From contig DAHWBS010000003.1 in the NCBI GenBank assembly GCA_027323445.1, positions 1-64,000 on the forward strand: a stretch of 64,000 nucleotides of DNA, written 5' to 3'. The notes under the pieces are model-generated. The model ran no database searches, was not told where the DNA came from, and worked only from the letters and a program-made list of their open reading frames with translations. The DNA is from Leptospirillum sp. (GTDB taxonomy: Bacteria; Nitrospirota; Leptospirillia; Leptospirillales; Leptospirillaceae). Made by a program: the position numbers and the translations under genes. Each line of letters starts with the position of its first letter. Position 1 is the first letter of the stretch. This document shows positions 30,064 through 39,299 of the stretch, one piece after another.

Positions 30064-31407
30064 ATGGTTAATCAGGAATTACTTAGTGTTCTCGATCAGC
30101 TTCAAAGAGAAAAAGGAATCACTCAGGAGACGTTGATAAGCGCTCTCGAAGCCGCTTTGGTTGCTGCAGCCCGGAAACGGTATGGTGGTGGTGACAACTA
30201 TCAGGTAGAGGTCAATCATCGAACCGGTGAAATTCAGGTTTTGCAGACCAAGCGCATTGTTGAGCATGTCGAGTCACCATCTGAAGAAATCTCTCTGGAA
30301 GAGGCAAAGGCTTCGGATCCTGAGGCAGAGCTTGGTGATGAGATTGGAAGCTACCTGGAGATTGAAGATTTTGGTCGCATTGCAGCCCAGGCAGCAAAAC
30401 AGGTTGTTTTTCAGAAAGTTCGAGAAGCGGAGTGGAATGTTGTCACTCGTGAGTTCGGTGGACGTCAAGGTGATATTATAAATGGCGTTGTAATCGGACA
30501 CGAAAGAAAAAACTATATCATTGACCTTGGAAAAACCGAGGCTATCCTTCCTTTTCGGGAACAGATGCCCCGGGAAAGTTTCCGGAGAGGGGACCGGATC
30601 AAGTGTCTTTTGCTGGATTTGAGAACAACAAGCAGAGGACCACAAATTATCCTTTCCCGTACTCACCCCGATTTTGTAGCGAGGCTTTTTGAAAAAGAAG
30701 TTCCGGAAATTTCTGAAGGCGTGATAGAAATTCGTAATGTCGTGAGAGAACCTGGGGAGCGGGCCAAGTTCGCGGTTTTTTCTAAAGATCCGAATGTCGA
30801 TCCGGTCGGCTCATGTGTTGGAGTCAAGGGTGTCCGTGTTCAGGCCGTTGTGAGAGAGCTTCATGGCGAGAAGGTTGATATCATAGAGTGGAGTCCTGAT
30901 CCAGCGACTTTTATCTCTAGGGCACTGTCTCCAGCCAAAATTCAGAAGGTTGCATTCCGGGAATTAGGTGGTGAAAAAGTTGCCACGGTTATCGTAGCCG
31001 ACCAGCAGTTGTCCCTCTCTATTGGGAGACGGGGCCATAATGTCAGGCTTGCTGCAAAACTGACAGGCTGGAAGATTGATATTTTTAGCGATAGTCAGGT
31101 ATCCGGTGATTCCGAGCTTGCTCAGGCGATAGATCCAGGCCGCTTGCTCCGAAGCAATACTGAAAGTGCTGATGTGAGTACAAGACTTCTTGAGATAGAA
31201 GATCTGCCTGGCATGGGTGGCATTGTGGCTGAAATCCTCAGAGGTGCCGGTTTTGACACCGTGGAAAAAATAGCGAATGCTGATCTGGCATCGGTATCTT
31301 CTTTGCCTAAATTTGGACCAAAAACAGCAGCAAAGCTTATTGAAACAGCCAAGGATTTTCTTGGACTTCAAAAGACTGAGACGAGTGTTCACGATACAGA
31401 GGAATAA
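30064..31407 (+). CDS. nusA: Transcription termination/antitermination factor NusA
   Basis: EREKGITQETLISALEAAL-type N-terminus, S1 and KH domains (GSCVGVKGVRVQAVVREL; LSLSIGRRGHNVRLAAKL), C-terminal HhH. Confidence 0.96.
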   Translation: MVNQELLSVLDQLQREKGITQETLISALEAALVAAARKRYGGGDNYQVEVNHRTGEIQVLQTKRIVEHVESPSEEISLEEAKASDPEAELGDEIGSYLEIEDFGRIAAQAAKQVVFQKVREAEWNVVTREFGGRQGDIINGVVIGHERKNYIIDLGKTEAILPFREQMPRESFRRGDRIKCLLLDLRTTSRGPQIILSRTHPDFVARLFEKEVPEISEGVIEIRNVVREPGERAKFAVFSKDPNVDPVGSCVGVKGVRVQAVVRELHGEKVDIIEWSPDPATFISRALSPAKIQKVAFRELGGEKVATVIVADQQLSLSIGRRGHNVRLAAKLTGWKIDIFSDSQVSGDSELAQAIDPGRLLRSNTESADVSTRLLEIEDLPGMGGIVAEILRGAGFDTVEKIANADLASVSSLPKFGPKTAAKLIETAKDFLGLQKTETSVHDTEE

Positions 31408-31421
31408 GGGAGTCCTAACTT

Positions 31422-34007
31422 TTGATCAAGGTCTATGAACTAGCTCGTGAACTGAAACTTGAAAGCAAACTTCTTCTTACAAAGTTGCATCAGTGGGGTA
31501 TTCAGGCCCAGACCCATATGGCTGCTCTCGATGATAAGACTGCTGCGCAAGTCCGAGCCCGGATCAAAAAAGGCGAAGAGCCTGTACATGAGAAGAAAAA
31601 GCCTATTTTGATCAAACGAAAATCCCCTTCTTCAGACACTCTTCAGCCAGAAGAAGTCTCACTGTCTCCGGATTTGTCTGCCCAGTCCATTCCAGCAGAA
31701 TCTGAGAAAACATCTCCTGATGAGGTTTCCAAGCCGGATACCATTAATCAGGAGCCCTCTCTTGAGGTTCATCCAAACCCTCTTATTCTCGAGACAATCC
31801 CTCTGACGAAAGAACCGTTGCCTTTTACCCCACCATCATCTTCTCCCCAGATTGTTACGCAAAAAGAAGAGAAGAAAAAAGGTGAAAAAGAGGCTAAGCC
31901 CGTTGTTGACAAGAAAGCCAAGCTGGCCAAGCTCAATAAAGACAAGTCTCGCAAGACAGACAGGCTTTTATTGCTAACTCAAGAAGAAATCCTTGAGGGC
32001 GATGAAGCCCCTGAGGTTGAACCTGTTGATACTGATTTTATTCCTCCTCAAGCTCCTCCCAGAGCCGTTATTCCATCGCAGCCGGTTCGTTCTGCTGTTG
32101 TGCCGGGATCGCCGCCAAGGGAGTCATCTTCTAGGCCTCCAATGGCAAGGGTCCAGCCTCAGCGCCGATCACAGTCTGGAGGGTATAAGAAAAAAGATCG
32201 TCATCGTGGAACACAGGTCCTTCCGGAAGGAACCAAGGCTCGGAAGAAGAGTATCCGGATTTCTGAGGGGATAACATTAAAGGAATATGCTGATCGCCTG
32301 GGATTAAAGGCACAGGAAGTAATCCTGAAGTTGATGGGAATGGGTGTGATGGCCACTATTAATCAGCCAATGGATCTTGATGCGGCTGTTTTAGTAGCTG
32401 AGAGTTTTGGTGTTACTGTCGAAGTTCAGGTTGCCGAAACAGAAGATGAGCTTCTTGGCCAAAGTGATGAGGATGAGTCAGATCACCTTATTCCCCGTCC
32501 GCCTGTCGTTACAATTATGGGGCATACCGATCATGGAAAGACATCTCTTCTTGATGCGATTCGGAAAACGAAGCTTGCTGAAGGAGAGGCTGGTGGGATC
32601 ACTCAGCATATCGGAGCTTATACTATCTCTGAAAAAGGTCGAGAAATAACCTTTCTTGATACCCCTGGCCATGAGGCTTTTACTGCAATGAGGGCAAGAG
32701 GAACGCAGATAACGGATGTAGTGGTGCTGGTTGTTGCTGCAGATGATGGTGTTATGCCCCAGACGATAGAAGCTGTCCATCACGCCAAAGCTGCAGGCGT
32801 TCCGATCGTTGTGGCGTTGAACAAGGTCGACAAGCCTGAGGCCAATCCGGAAAAAGTGATGCAGGAGCTTTCCGTTCATGAATTGATACCGGAAGCATGG
32901 GGTGGCCAGACGATCTTCTGTCCTGTTTCGGCAAAGAAAAGAAGCGGACTTGATAACCTTCTTGAAATGATTTTGCTTCAGGCCGATGTTTTGGATCTCA
33001 AGGCAAATCCTGACAGGCGAGCCCAAGGAGTTGTCATTGAATCCAAACTCGATAAAGGGAGAGGTTCGGTCGCAACCGTTCTTGTACAAAAGGGTACTCT
33101 CAAGGTGGGGGACTTTGTTGTTGTTGGTGGGCAGTTTGGAAGAGTCCGAACTCTTATCAATGACAAAGGCCAACGGATTACATCAGCTCTGCCATCACAT
33201 CCCGCAGAAATTGTAGGACTTGATGGTGTACCGAATCCCGGAGATACCTTCGTTGTCGTAGATGATGAAAAGGCAGGCCGACAGGTTGCCCAAAGCCGAG
33301 TTCAAAAACTCCGGCTGGCACAGATGGTCAGACAGAAGCGGGTTTCTCTTGAAGATCTCTACACCCAAATCCAGGATGGGGAAATTAAAGAGCTTAACCT
33401 CATTCTTAAAGTAGATGTTCAGGGTTCTGTTGAACCTATTAAGCACGCCCTTTCAAAACTTGGGAATGAGAAGGTTCGCGTTCGTTTTATTCATGAAGGT
33501 GTTGGCGGTATCAAGGAAACGGATGTTCTTCTTGCTCAGGCATCGAGCGCCATTATTCTTGGCTTTAATGTCCGACCTGATTCAAATGCTGCTCAAATTG
33601 CCGAGCGGGAAAAAGTAGACATCAAGTTCTACTCGGTTATTTACGATGCAATTGAGGATATTCGTAAGGCAATGGAGGGCTTGCTGGCGCCAACATTGAA
33701 GGAAAAGATCCTTGGTCGGGCAGAGGTTCGAAAAGTTTACAATATTTCGAAGGTTGGGAATGTTTGCGGGTGCTATGTAACGGAAGGCATTATGCAAAGG
33801 GCAGGGACATCTGTTCGCTTGTTAAGAGACAGTGTCGTCATTTTTGAAGGTCGTTTCTCCGCACTCAAACGCTTTAAAGATGATGTCAGGGAAGTCGCTA
33901 CCGGATATGAATGTGGTATTTCGATAGAAAATTATCAGGATATCAAAATGGGCGATGTTATTGAGTGTTTTATGCAGGAGCAAATCGCAGCTACTCTGGA
34001 TTCCTGA
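31422..34007 (+). CDS. infB: Translation initiation factor IF-2
   Basis: [49 protein letters not shown]; long charged linker; TTG start. Confidence 0.97.
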   Translation: MIKVYELARELKLESKLLLTKLHQWGIQAQTHMAALDDKTAAQVRARIKKGEEPVHEKKKPILIKRKSPSSDTLQPEEVSLSPDLSAQSIPAESEKTSPDEVSKPDTINQEPSLEVHPNPLILETIPLTKEPLPFTPPSSSPQIVTQKEEKKKGEKEAKPVVDKKAKLAKLNKDKSRKTDRLLLLTQEEILEGDEAPEVEPVDTDFIPPQAPPRAVIPSQPVRSAVVPGSPPRESSSRPPMARVQPQRRSQSGGYKKKDRHRGTQVLPEGTKARKKSIRISEGITLKEYADRLGLKAQEVILKLMGMGVMATINQPMDLDAAVLVAESFGVTVEVQVAETEDELLGQSDEDESDHLIPRPPVVTIMGHTDHGKTSLLDAIRKTKLAEGEAGGITQHIGAYTISEKGREITFLDTPGHEAFTAMRARGTQITDVVVLVVAADDGVMPQTIEAVHHAKAAGVPIVVALNKVDKPEANPEKVMQELSVHELIPEAWGGQTIFCPVSAKKRSGLDNLLEMILLQADVLDLKANPDRRAQGVVIESKLDKGRGSVATVLVQKGTLKVGDFVVVGGQFGRVRTLINDKGQRITSALPSHPAEIVGLDGVPNPGDTFVVVDDEKAGRQVAQSRVQKLRLAQMVRQKRVSLEDLYTQIQDGEIKELNLILKVDVQGSVEPIKHALSKLGNEKVRVRFIHEGVGGIKETDVLLAQASSAIILGFNVRPDSNAAQIAEREKVDIKFYSVIYDAIEDIRKAMEGLLAPTLKEKILGRAEVRKVYNISKVGNVCGCYVTEGIMQRAGTSVRLLRDSVVIFEGRFSALKRFKDDVREVATGYECGISIENYQDIKMGDVIECFMQEQIAATLDS

Positions 34008-34050
34008 AAAAAGTCTTTCTGAACGCCTGATAAACAGGTTTAGTGTTTTA

Positions 34051-34099
34051 AGGCTGAATCCCCTTTCCTGAACGAGCTTCAGGAGAGGGATAGTGGCCT
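34051..34099 (+). other. Long interrupted hairpin after infB (possible terminator or processing structure)
   Basis: AGGC-TGAA-TCCC-CTTT-CCTGAA-CGAGC-TTCAGG-AGA-GGGA-TAGTG-GCCT: three nested paired helices, followed by GAATGATCTTTTT. Confidence 0.55.
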
Positions 34100-34140
34100 G
34101 AATGATCTTTTTATGTATCCCTAGTATTGATAGAGAAAAA

Positions 34141-34560
34141 TCAGGTGCTGCCTATTTTCAGTCTGCAAGCAGGAGCCTCTTCTGTTTCAGAAAAGTGAAG
34201 CGTGCAACTGTTGCTACCATCACTTTCTGGAGCATCGAAAAATTTCCGGAAATAGTATCGACTGCCTTCTCCCTGTAAGACCAGATAAGACTGCTTCCAA
34301 TACTGAAAAAGAGCTGGCCTTTCTGGAAAGATTCTCTTTCCAAGCGCTCCAGAATTCATAGAGCGAAAATGGAGGGAATCCGGCATGCCCCCGCAATTCA
34401 AGGAAAAAGGGATCAATCCACTGAGTCTTTCCTGATCAATATCATGGCGATAAAAAATCAAACGATGATGTTTTTGAGAAAATGAGATCGGATTGCTATA
34501 GAGTTTGTTTGACGAAGCGATTGCCTGATTGATTATAAAAAAGATGTTGAGAAAACTTAC
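34141..34560 (-). other. Open frame (about 139 codons) with no ATG; possible unannotated gene or pseudogene in the infB-rbfA gap
   Basis: VSFLNIFFIINQAIASSNKLYSNPISFSQKHHRLIFYRHDIDQERLSGLIPFSLNCGG...; only part of it (34141-34461, TTG) is in the ORF track. Confidence 0.35.
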
Positions 34561-34670
34561 TCAAGTATTATTACTCTAGTGTAATTGTCTGGTGTTTTGG
34601 CGGAATCTGTTTATGATTTACAAGTATATATGATTTCCTTCTAAAGGTAAAAAACTAGGATCGCGTTATT

Positions 34671-35045
34671 ATGCGGGCAGGGAAGGGAGCCGTTATGAAA
34701 CCGGGGGGTATGAAACAGGGATTCCGCAGGGCAGACAGGGTCTCCAAAGAGATCAAGGAGATTGTTGCTATACTTTTTTCAAGATATGCCTCGGAAAGCA
34801 ACCTGTCCTTTGTAACGATCACAAACGTCAGTTTGTCTGACGATCTTAAGTCTGCTCGGATTTTTTATACTGTTTTTCCTGGTGTTGATTCCAACCTTGT
34901 GGCAGAGGCAATTGATAGATCTCAAGGTTGGGTTCGTCGTGAGCTTAGCAGGCAGATTCAGATGAAGTTTGTTCCCAAAATCCAATTTTTCCCACAAGAT
35001 GAGTCAGGAGAACTTCTTGAATCGCCTAAACCTTTTGATCTTTAA
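34671..35045 (+). CDS. rbfA: Ribosome-binding factor A
   Basis: RADRVSKEIKEIVAILFSR..TNVSLSDDLKSARIFYTVF; between infB and truB. Confidence 0.88.
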   Translation: MRAGKGAVMKPGGMKQGFRRADRVSKEIKEIVAILFSRYASESNLSFVTITNVSLSDDLKSARIFYTVFPGVDSNLVAEAIDRSQGWVRRELSRQIQMKFVPKIQFFPQDESGELLESPKPFDL

Positions 35046-35063
35046 TAAAACAGATTGAATATC

Positions 35064-36056
35064 ATGAAACCAATAGATTCAAATAAACAACAGTTCTCCC
35101 CGCCAGCCCCTTCACTCTGTTCCGGCGTTTTATTAGTAGACAAGCCATCCGGGATGACCTCCCATGATGTTGTTGCCGTGATCAGGAAAGAATCAGGAAT
35201 CTCAAGGGTTGGGCATGGGGGAACCCTTGACCCAATGGCAACCGGGCTTCTCCCTATTTTGTTGGGTTCATCAACCAAGCTTGCTGATCAACTCCAAGGT
35301 TGGGACAAGTCCTATCGATTTGATGTGATATTTGGGGTGTCGACAGATACCGGTGATGCTGAAGGGAATATCATATCATCCATTCCGCTTCCGCAGCGGC
35401 TTACTCAAGACTTGTTGAATGAAACATTGAAGTCCTTTGTCGGGACTATCCACCAAAAGCCTCCCATGTATTCAGCTATAAAGCGTGATGGGGTTCCCTT
35501 ATATAAACTTGCGAGAAAAGGAATAGAGGTTGAACGCGAGGCCAGGCCGATCACTCTGCATTCATTGGTTCTTGAGGAGTTTTTTTCGCCAAAGGCAACA
35601 TTTAACGTAAGGTGCTCTAAGGGAACTTATGTTCGAGTTCTTGCTGAAGACATTGGGCATGCAATGGAGATCCCTGCTCATGTCAGTCGTCTCATCAGGA
35701 CGCAGTATGGTCATTTTTCCTTGGAGAAAGATGGCCGTGTTCTTTCAGAAATCATTTCTGCCATTCGATCGGGGGATTTGTCATCGTTTCTTTTGCCACC
35801 CGAGTCCCTGTTTCCGGAGATTCCTACCGTAAGAATCCTTGATCAGTACCTTTCCGGAATTCAAAAAGGCGGGAACATCCTTGGTTTTCAGGTTTATATG
35901 CTCGAAGGATTGTTTAATTTTTCTGAAACCATTAGAATAAGCGACCGACGTGGAAAATGCCTGGCGTTGGGCCAGAGCTTGGTGTCAAGTGAATCTTTTT
36001 CCATTATGCCAAAAGGACTTCCTGTGGCCAAAGTGGTCAAAAGGGTAGGTGTCTAA
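35064..36056 (+). CDS. truB: tRNA pseudouridine(55) synthase TruB
   Basis: GVLLVDKPSGMTSHDVV, GHGGTLDPMATGLLPI, GTIHQKPPMYSAIKRDG, CSKGTYVRVLAEDIG. Confidence 0.96.
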   Translation: MKPIDSNKQQFSPPAPSLCSGVLLVDKPSGMTSHDVVAVIRKESGISRVGHGGTLDPMATGLLPILLGSSTKLADQLQGWDKSYRFDVIFGVSTDTGDAEGNIISSIPLPQRLTQDLLNETLKSFVGTIHQKPPMYSAIKRDGVPLYKLARKGIEVEREARPITLHSLVLEEFFSPKATFNVRCSKGTYVRVLAEDIGHAMEIPAHVSRLIRTQYGHFSLEKDGRVLSEIISAIRSGDLSSFLLPPESLFPEIPTVRILDQYLSGIQKGGNILGFQVYMLEGLFNFSETIRISDRRGKCLALGQSLVSSESFSIMPKGLPVAKVVKRVGV

Positions 36057-36086
36057 GGGTTTGGAGAATATCAGAAAGGTTTTTCA

Positions 36087-36356
36087 ATGGGCTTAACAAA
36101 AGAGCAGAAGACAGAAGTTATTTCAAAATTCCAGATTAATCCGGTTGATACTGGTTCGGCTGAAGTCCAAGTCGCCATTTTGACCGCAAGGATCAACCAA
36201 CTTGGGGAACACTTTAAAAAGTTTCCAAAAGATACTCATTCTCGTAGGGGATTGCTTTTAATGGTGAGCAAAAGACGCCGTCATTTGAAGTATCTACAGA
36301 CAGTGAATGTTGCCAAATATCAGGAAGTTATCCAGAAACTGGGATTGCGCCGCTAA
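36087..36356 (+). CDS. rpsO: 30S ribosomal protein S15
   Basis: Full-length 89 aa: [41 protein letters not shown]. Confidence 0.98.
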   Translation: MGLTKEQKTEVISKFQINPVDTGSAEVQVAILTARINQLGEHFKKFPKDTHSRRGLLLMVSKRRRHLKYLQTVNVAKYQEVIQKLGLRR

Positions 36357-36368
36357 TTCTGAGAGGTG

Positions 36369-36431
36369 GGCGGATTCAGAGGGGCATGGAGTGCTCGTTA
36401 TCGAGCATTGCATGACCATCTGAATACCGCC
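36369..36431 (+). promoter_or_regulatory. Long intergenic hairpin between rpsO and pnp
   Basis: GGCGG-ATTCAGA (36369-36380) pairs with TCTGAAT-A-CCGCC (36419-36431); inner AGTGCTCG-TTAT-CGAGCATT (36390-36409). Confidence 0.8.
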
Positions 36432-36490
36432 TTTCGTCTAAGTCGTATTTTTGATTCTCCTGTGCTAAGCAGGTAAAAGGACTTTTGTAT

Positions 36491-38623
36491 ATGAATCCAA
36501 TAATTGTTAATGTTTCGGTAGGTGGAAAAAATATACGCCTTGAAACGGGACGTATGGCTAAGCTGGCGGGTGGCTCCGCAACAGTATGGGCAGATGGAAC
36601 GGTTGTATTGGCAACGGCGGTGTCTGCAAAAAACATGAAGCCCGGTATAGACTTTATCCCCTTGACCGTTGACTATCAGGAACGTGCTTATGCCGCAGGA
36701 AAGATTCCCGGCGGATTTTTTAAGCGAGAAGGAAAACCCTCCGAGAGGGAAGTTCTTAATAGCCGCTTGATCGATCGCCCGATTCGGCCACTGCTTCCTG
36801 AAGGGTATTTTTATGAGACTCAGCTGGTGGCTTCGGTCATTTCAATTGACAAGGGTGGTGTTGCCGACGTAATGGCCGTTATCGCAGCATCCACTGCTCT
36901 TTATCTTTCTGATGTTCCGTTTCACTCTCCCATCGGCGCAGTTCGTTTGGCTCTGATCGATGGTAACTATATCGTTAACCCGACTCTCGAAGAACAGTCA
37001 AAATCCCAGATAGACCTTGTCGTTGCCGGAACGCGTGATGCCATTATGATGGTAGAGGGACAGGCATCTGAGGTCTCCGAAGATGTTTTTCTTAAGGGTA
37101 TTGCCCTGGCACATGAGTCAATACTTCCGATCATTGAAGCTCAGGAAAAGTTGAGGTCCCTGGCCGGGCGTGAAAAAAGACCAACTCCGCTCAATCCGAT
37201 TCCGATGGATACGGTTGCAGCGATTCGTGAGCGCTTTGGAGCAGAGCTCGATCAAGCGATGGTTATCTCTGGAAAGCAGGATCGTCAGGATTCTGTAGAC
37301 AAGATCTTCGCCCAGATCCGGGAATCCTTTTTGCCCGGAGATATCGCTCCGACACCAGCTCAGGAAAAAGATCTTTCCAATGCGATCCATGAGGTCGAGC
37401 GCTTGACGTTGCGAGAAATTGTCCTTACAAGGCAAATCCGTGCTGATGGTCGTGGTTTGAGGGATATTCGTCCCATTACGATAGAAGTCGGTCTGCTTCC
37501 CAGAACACATGGGTCAGCTCTTTTTACCCGTGGTGAAACACAGAGTCTGTCAGTTGCTACCCTCGGGACCTCCGATGACGAGCAGCGCATAGACGCACTT
37601 GAAGGGGAATATACCAAACGATTTATGCTTCATTACAATTTCCCTCCATTTTCTGTTGGCGAAGCAAAGCCAATGAGAGGTCCTGGTCGCCGGGAAATTG
37701 GCCACGGTAATTTGGCAGAAAGAGCTCTTCGTCCGGTTGTTCCTTCCAAAGAAGCTTTTCCTTATTCGATTCGTCTGGTTTCGGACATTCTTGAGTCAAA
37801 CGGTTCATCATCGATGGCCACTGTGTGTGGTGGTACGCTTGCGATGATGGATGCAGGGGTTCCTATCAAGGCACCTGTTGCCGGAGTTGCTATGGGATTG
37901 ATCAAGGAAGGCGATCGCGTTGCAATCCTCTCGGACATTTTGGGTGTTGAAGATCACCTTGGTGATATGGACTTCAAGGTAACGGGAACTCTTCAGGGCA
38001 TTACTGCCGTTCAGATGGATATCAAAATATCAGGAATCACTCTGGCGTTGATGAAGGATGCGCTTGAGCAGGCTCGACAGGGTCGGTTGCACATTCTTGC
38101 AAAAATGAATGAGACTTTGTCGGCAACCCGTAGTGTGATGTCTCCTTTTGCCCCGAGGATCTTGACCTTAAAGATAAAACAGGACAAGATAAGAGAGGTT
38201 ATCGGACCAGGCGGAAAAGTCATTCGCGGAATTACAGAAAAGACTGGTGCCAAAATTGAGATCGATGACTCTGGCCTTATCCAAATCGCGTCGGTGGATG
38301 AGTCTGCTGCACAGAGAGCCGTCGAGATGATCAATCAGATTGTTGAAGAGGTTGAAGTTGGCCGGATCTACCTCGGCAAGGTCAAGACGATTGCCGATTA
38401 TGGTGCATTTGTAGAGCTTTTTCCCGGCACAACAGGGCTATGTCACATTTCCCAGTTGGCAGATCATAGAGTGGAGAAAGTTCTCGATGTTGTTTCGGAA
38501 GGCGACATGATTCTGGTAAAAGCCTTGGAGGTTGATCGCCAAGGAAAAATCCGGCTCTCCCGAAAAGAAGCTGTTTCCGAAGTCGGAGACGGGAGGGAAG
38601 TTCGGAGCGGGGGCGGGCAGTAA
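36491..38623 (+). CDS. pnp: Polyribonucleotide nucleotidyltransferase
   Basis: GRMAKLAGGSATVWADGTVVLATAV, two RNase PH domains, KH (IREVIGPGGKVIRGI) and S1 (VGRIYLGKVKTIADYGAFVELFPG). Confidence 0.97.
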   Translation: MNPIIVNVSVGGKNIRLETGRMAKLAGGSATVWADGTVVLATAVSAKNMKPGIDFIPLTVDYQERAYAAGKIPGGFFKREGKPSEREVLNSRLIDRPIRPLLPEGYFYETQLVASVISIDKGGVADVMAVIAASTALYLSDVPFHSPIGAVRLALIDGNYIVNPTLEEQSKSQIDLVVAGTRDAIMMVEGQASEVSEDVFLKGIALAHESILPIIEAQEKLRSLAGREKRPTPLNPIPMDTVAAIRERFGAELDQAMVISGKQDRQDSVDKIFAQIRESFLPGDIAPTPAQEKDLSNAIHEVERLTLREIVLTRQIRADGRGLRDIRPITIEVGLLPRTHGSALFTRGETQSLSVATLGTSDDEQRIDALEGEYTKRFMLHYNFPPFSVGEAKPMRGPGRREIGHGNLAERALRPVVPSKEAFPYSIRLVSDILESNGSSSMATVCGGTLAMMDAGVPIKAPVAGVAMGLIKEGDRVAILSDILGVEDHLGDMDFKVTGTLQGITAVQMDIKISGITLALMKDALEQARQGRLHILAKMNETLSATRSVMSPFAPRILTLKIKQDKIREVIGPGGKVIRGITEKTGAKIEIDDSGLIQIASVDESAAQRAVEMINQIVEEVEVGRIYLGKVKTIADYGAFVELFPGTTGLCHISQLADHRVEKVLDVVSEGDMILVKALEVDRQGKIRLSRKEAVSEVGDGREVRSGGGQ

Positions 38624-38659
38624 CTGTCCGCTTAAACCAAAATGGAAGGGGGTAATCGC

Positions 38660-38779
38660 ATGGACGTCAATAAAGGTGCGAACGGGCTTATCGTCGTAGC
38701 GCTCATGTTAGGAATTTTTTGGGCATGGATGTTGAGCTACGTAGGGACTGATCCCTTTTATCTCCCACTCGGTGGTTAA
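38660..38779 (+). CDS. 39-aa single-TM small protein (below the ORF track length cut-off)
   Basis: MDVNKGANGLIVVALMLGIFWAWMLSYVGTDPFYLPLGG*; GGAAGGGGG upstream of the ATG; sits between pnp and a strong terminator. Confidence 0.65.
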   Translation: MDVNKGANGLIVVALMLGIFWAWMLSYVGTDPFYLPLGG

Positions 38780-38836
38780 AAGGATTTTTTTTTAATCACT
38801 GTTTTGGGCAATGCCATTATAATGTCCGGTTTTCTT

Positions 38837-38868
38837 AAAGCCCAGAGGTTTCCTCTGGGCTTTTTTTT
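38837..38868 (+). terminator. Rho-independent terminator after pnp and the small ORF
   Basis: AAAGCCCAGAGG-TTT-CCTCTGGGCTTT followed by a T run. Confidence 0.93.
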
Positions 38869-38903
38869 CACTTTTCATTCTTTTTTACTGTGTTTAATGA
38901 TTT

Positions 38904-39251
38904 TCAGGTATAAATCTTTTTTTGTGTTATCGGGCAATAAACATTTTTTAGGGAATTTTCAAGGATCCTGAATAAGGTCCCATTCTGACCAATATTTCTC
39001 CGGGGAAGGCTGCCGGCCGAAAAGTCCTGTTCAAGAAGAACACGACTCATACGATCTTTAAACGAATTGTTTCTAAAACAAAAGGCACCGTCTAGAGGTT
39101 GCTCTTGAGGATCTGATGTGGCTTCCCCGTCAAGAAACGCTTGCCATACCCGGAAGACGCCACTGCAGCATTTCCTTTTTAGTGGGTCGTTGATGATATT
39201 CTGTCGGGGTCTGGATGGGTGCTTGTTAGCGGAAGCTCCATAAATATTTAC
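38904..39251 (-). other. Start-less open frame (about 115 codons) in the pnp-M16 intergenic gap; candidate gene relic
   Basis: ...RQNIINDPLKRKCCSGVFRVWQAFLDGEATSDPQEQPLDGAFCFRNNSFKDRMSRVLLEQDFSAGSLPRRNIGQNGTLFRILENSLKNVYCPITQKKIYT*; no early ATG/GTG/TTG start. Confidence 0.3.
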
Positions 39252-39299
39252 TTACGTTTTAACCCAAGATGACACCTATCTTTTTGAAAGGAATTCCTT

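Noticed and set aside
38870-39299. Known structured ncRNA (6S, SRP, RNase P, tmRNA) in the pnp-M16 gap
   Set aside because: No diagnostic core motifs recognised; treated instead as a possible gene relic.
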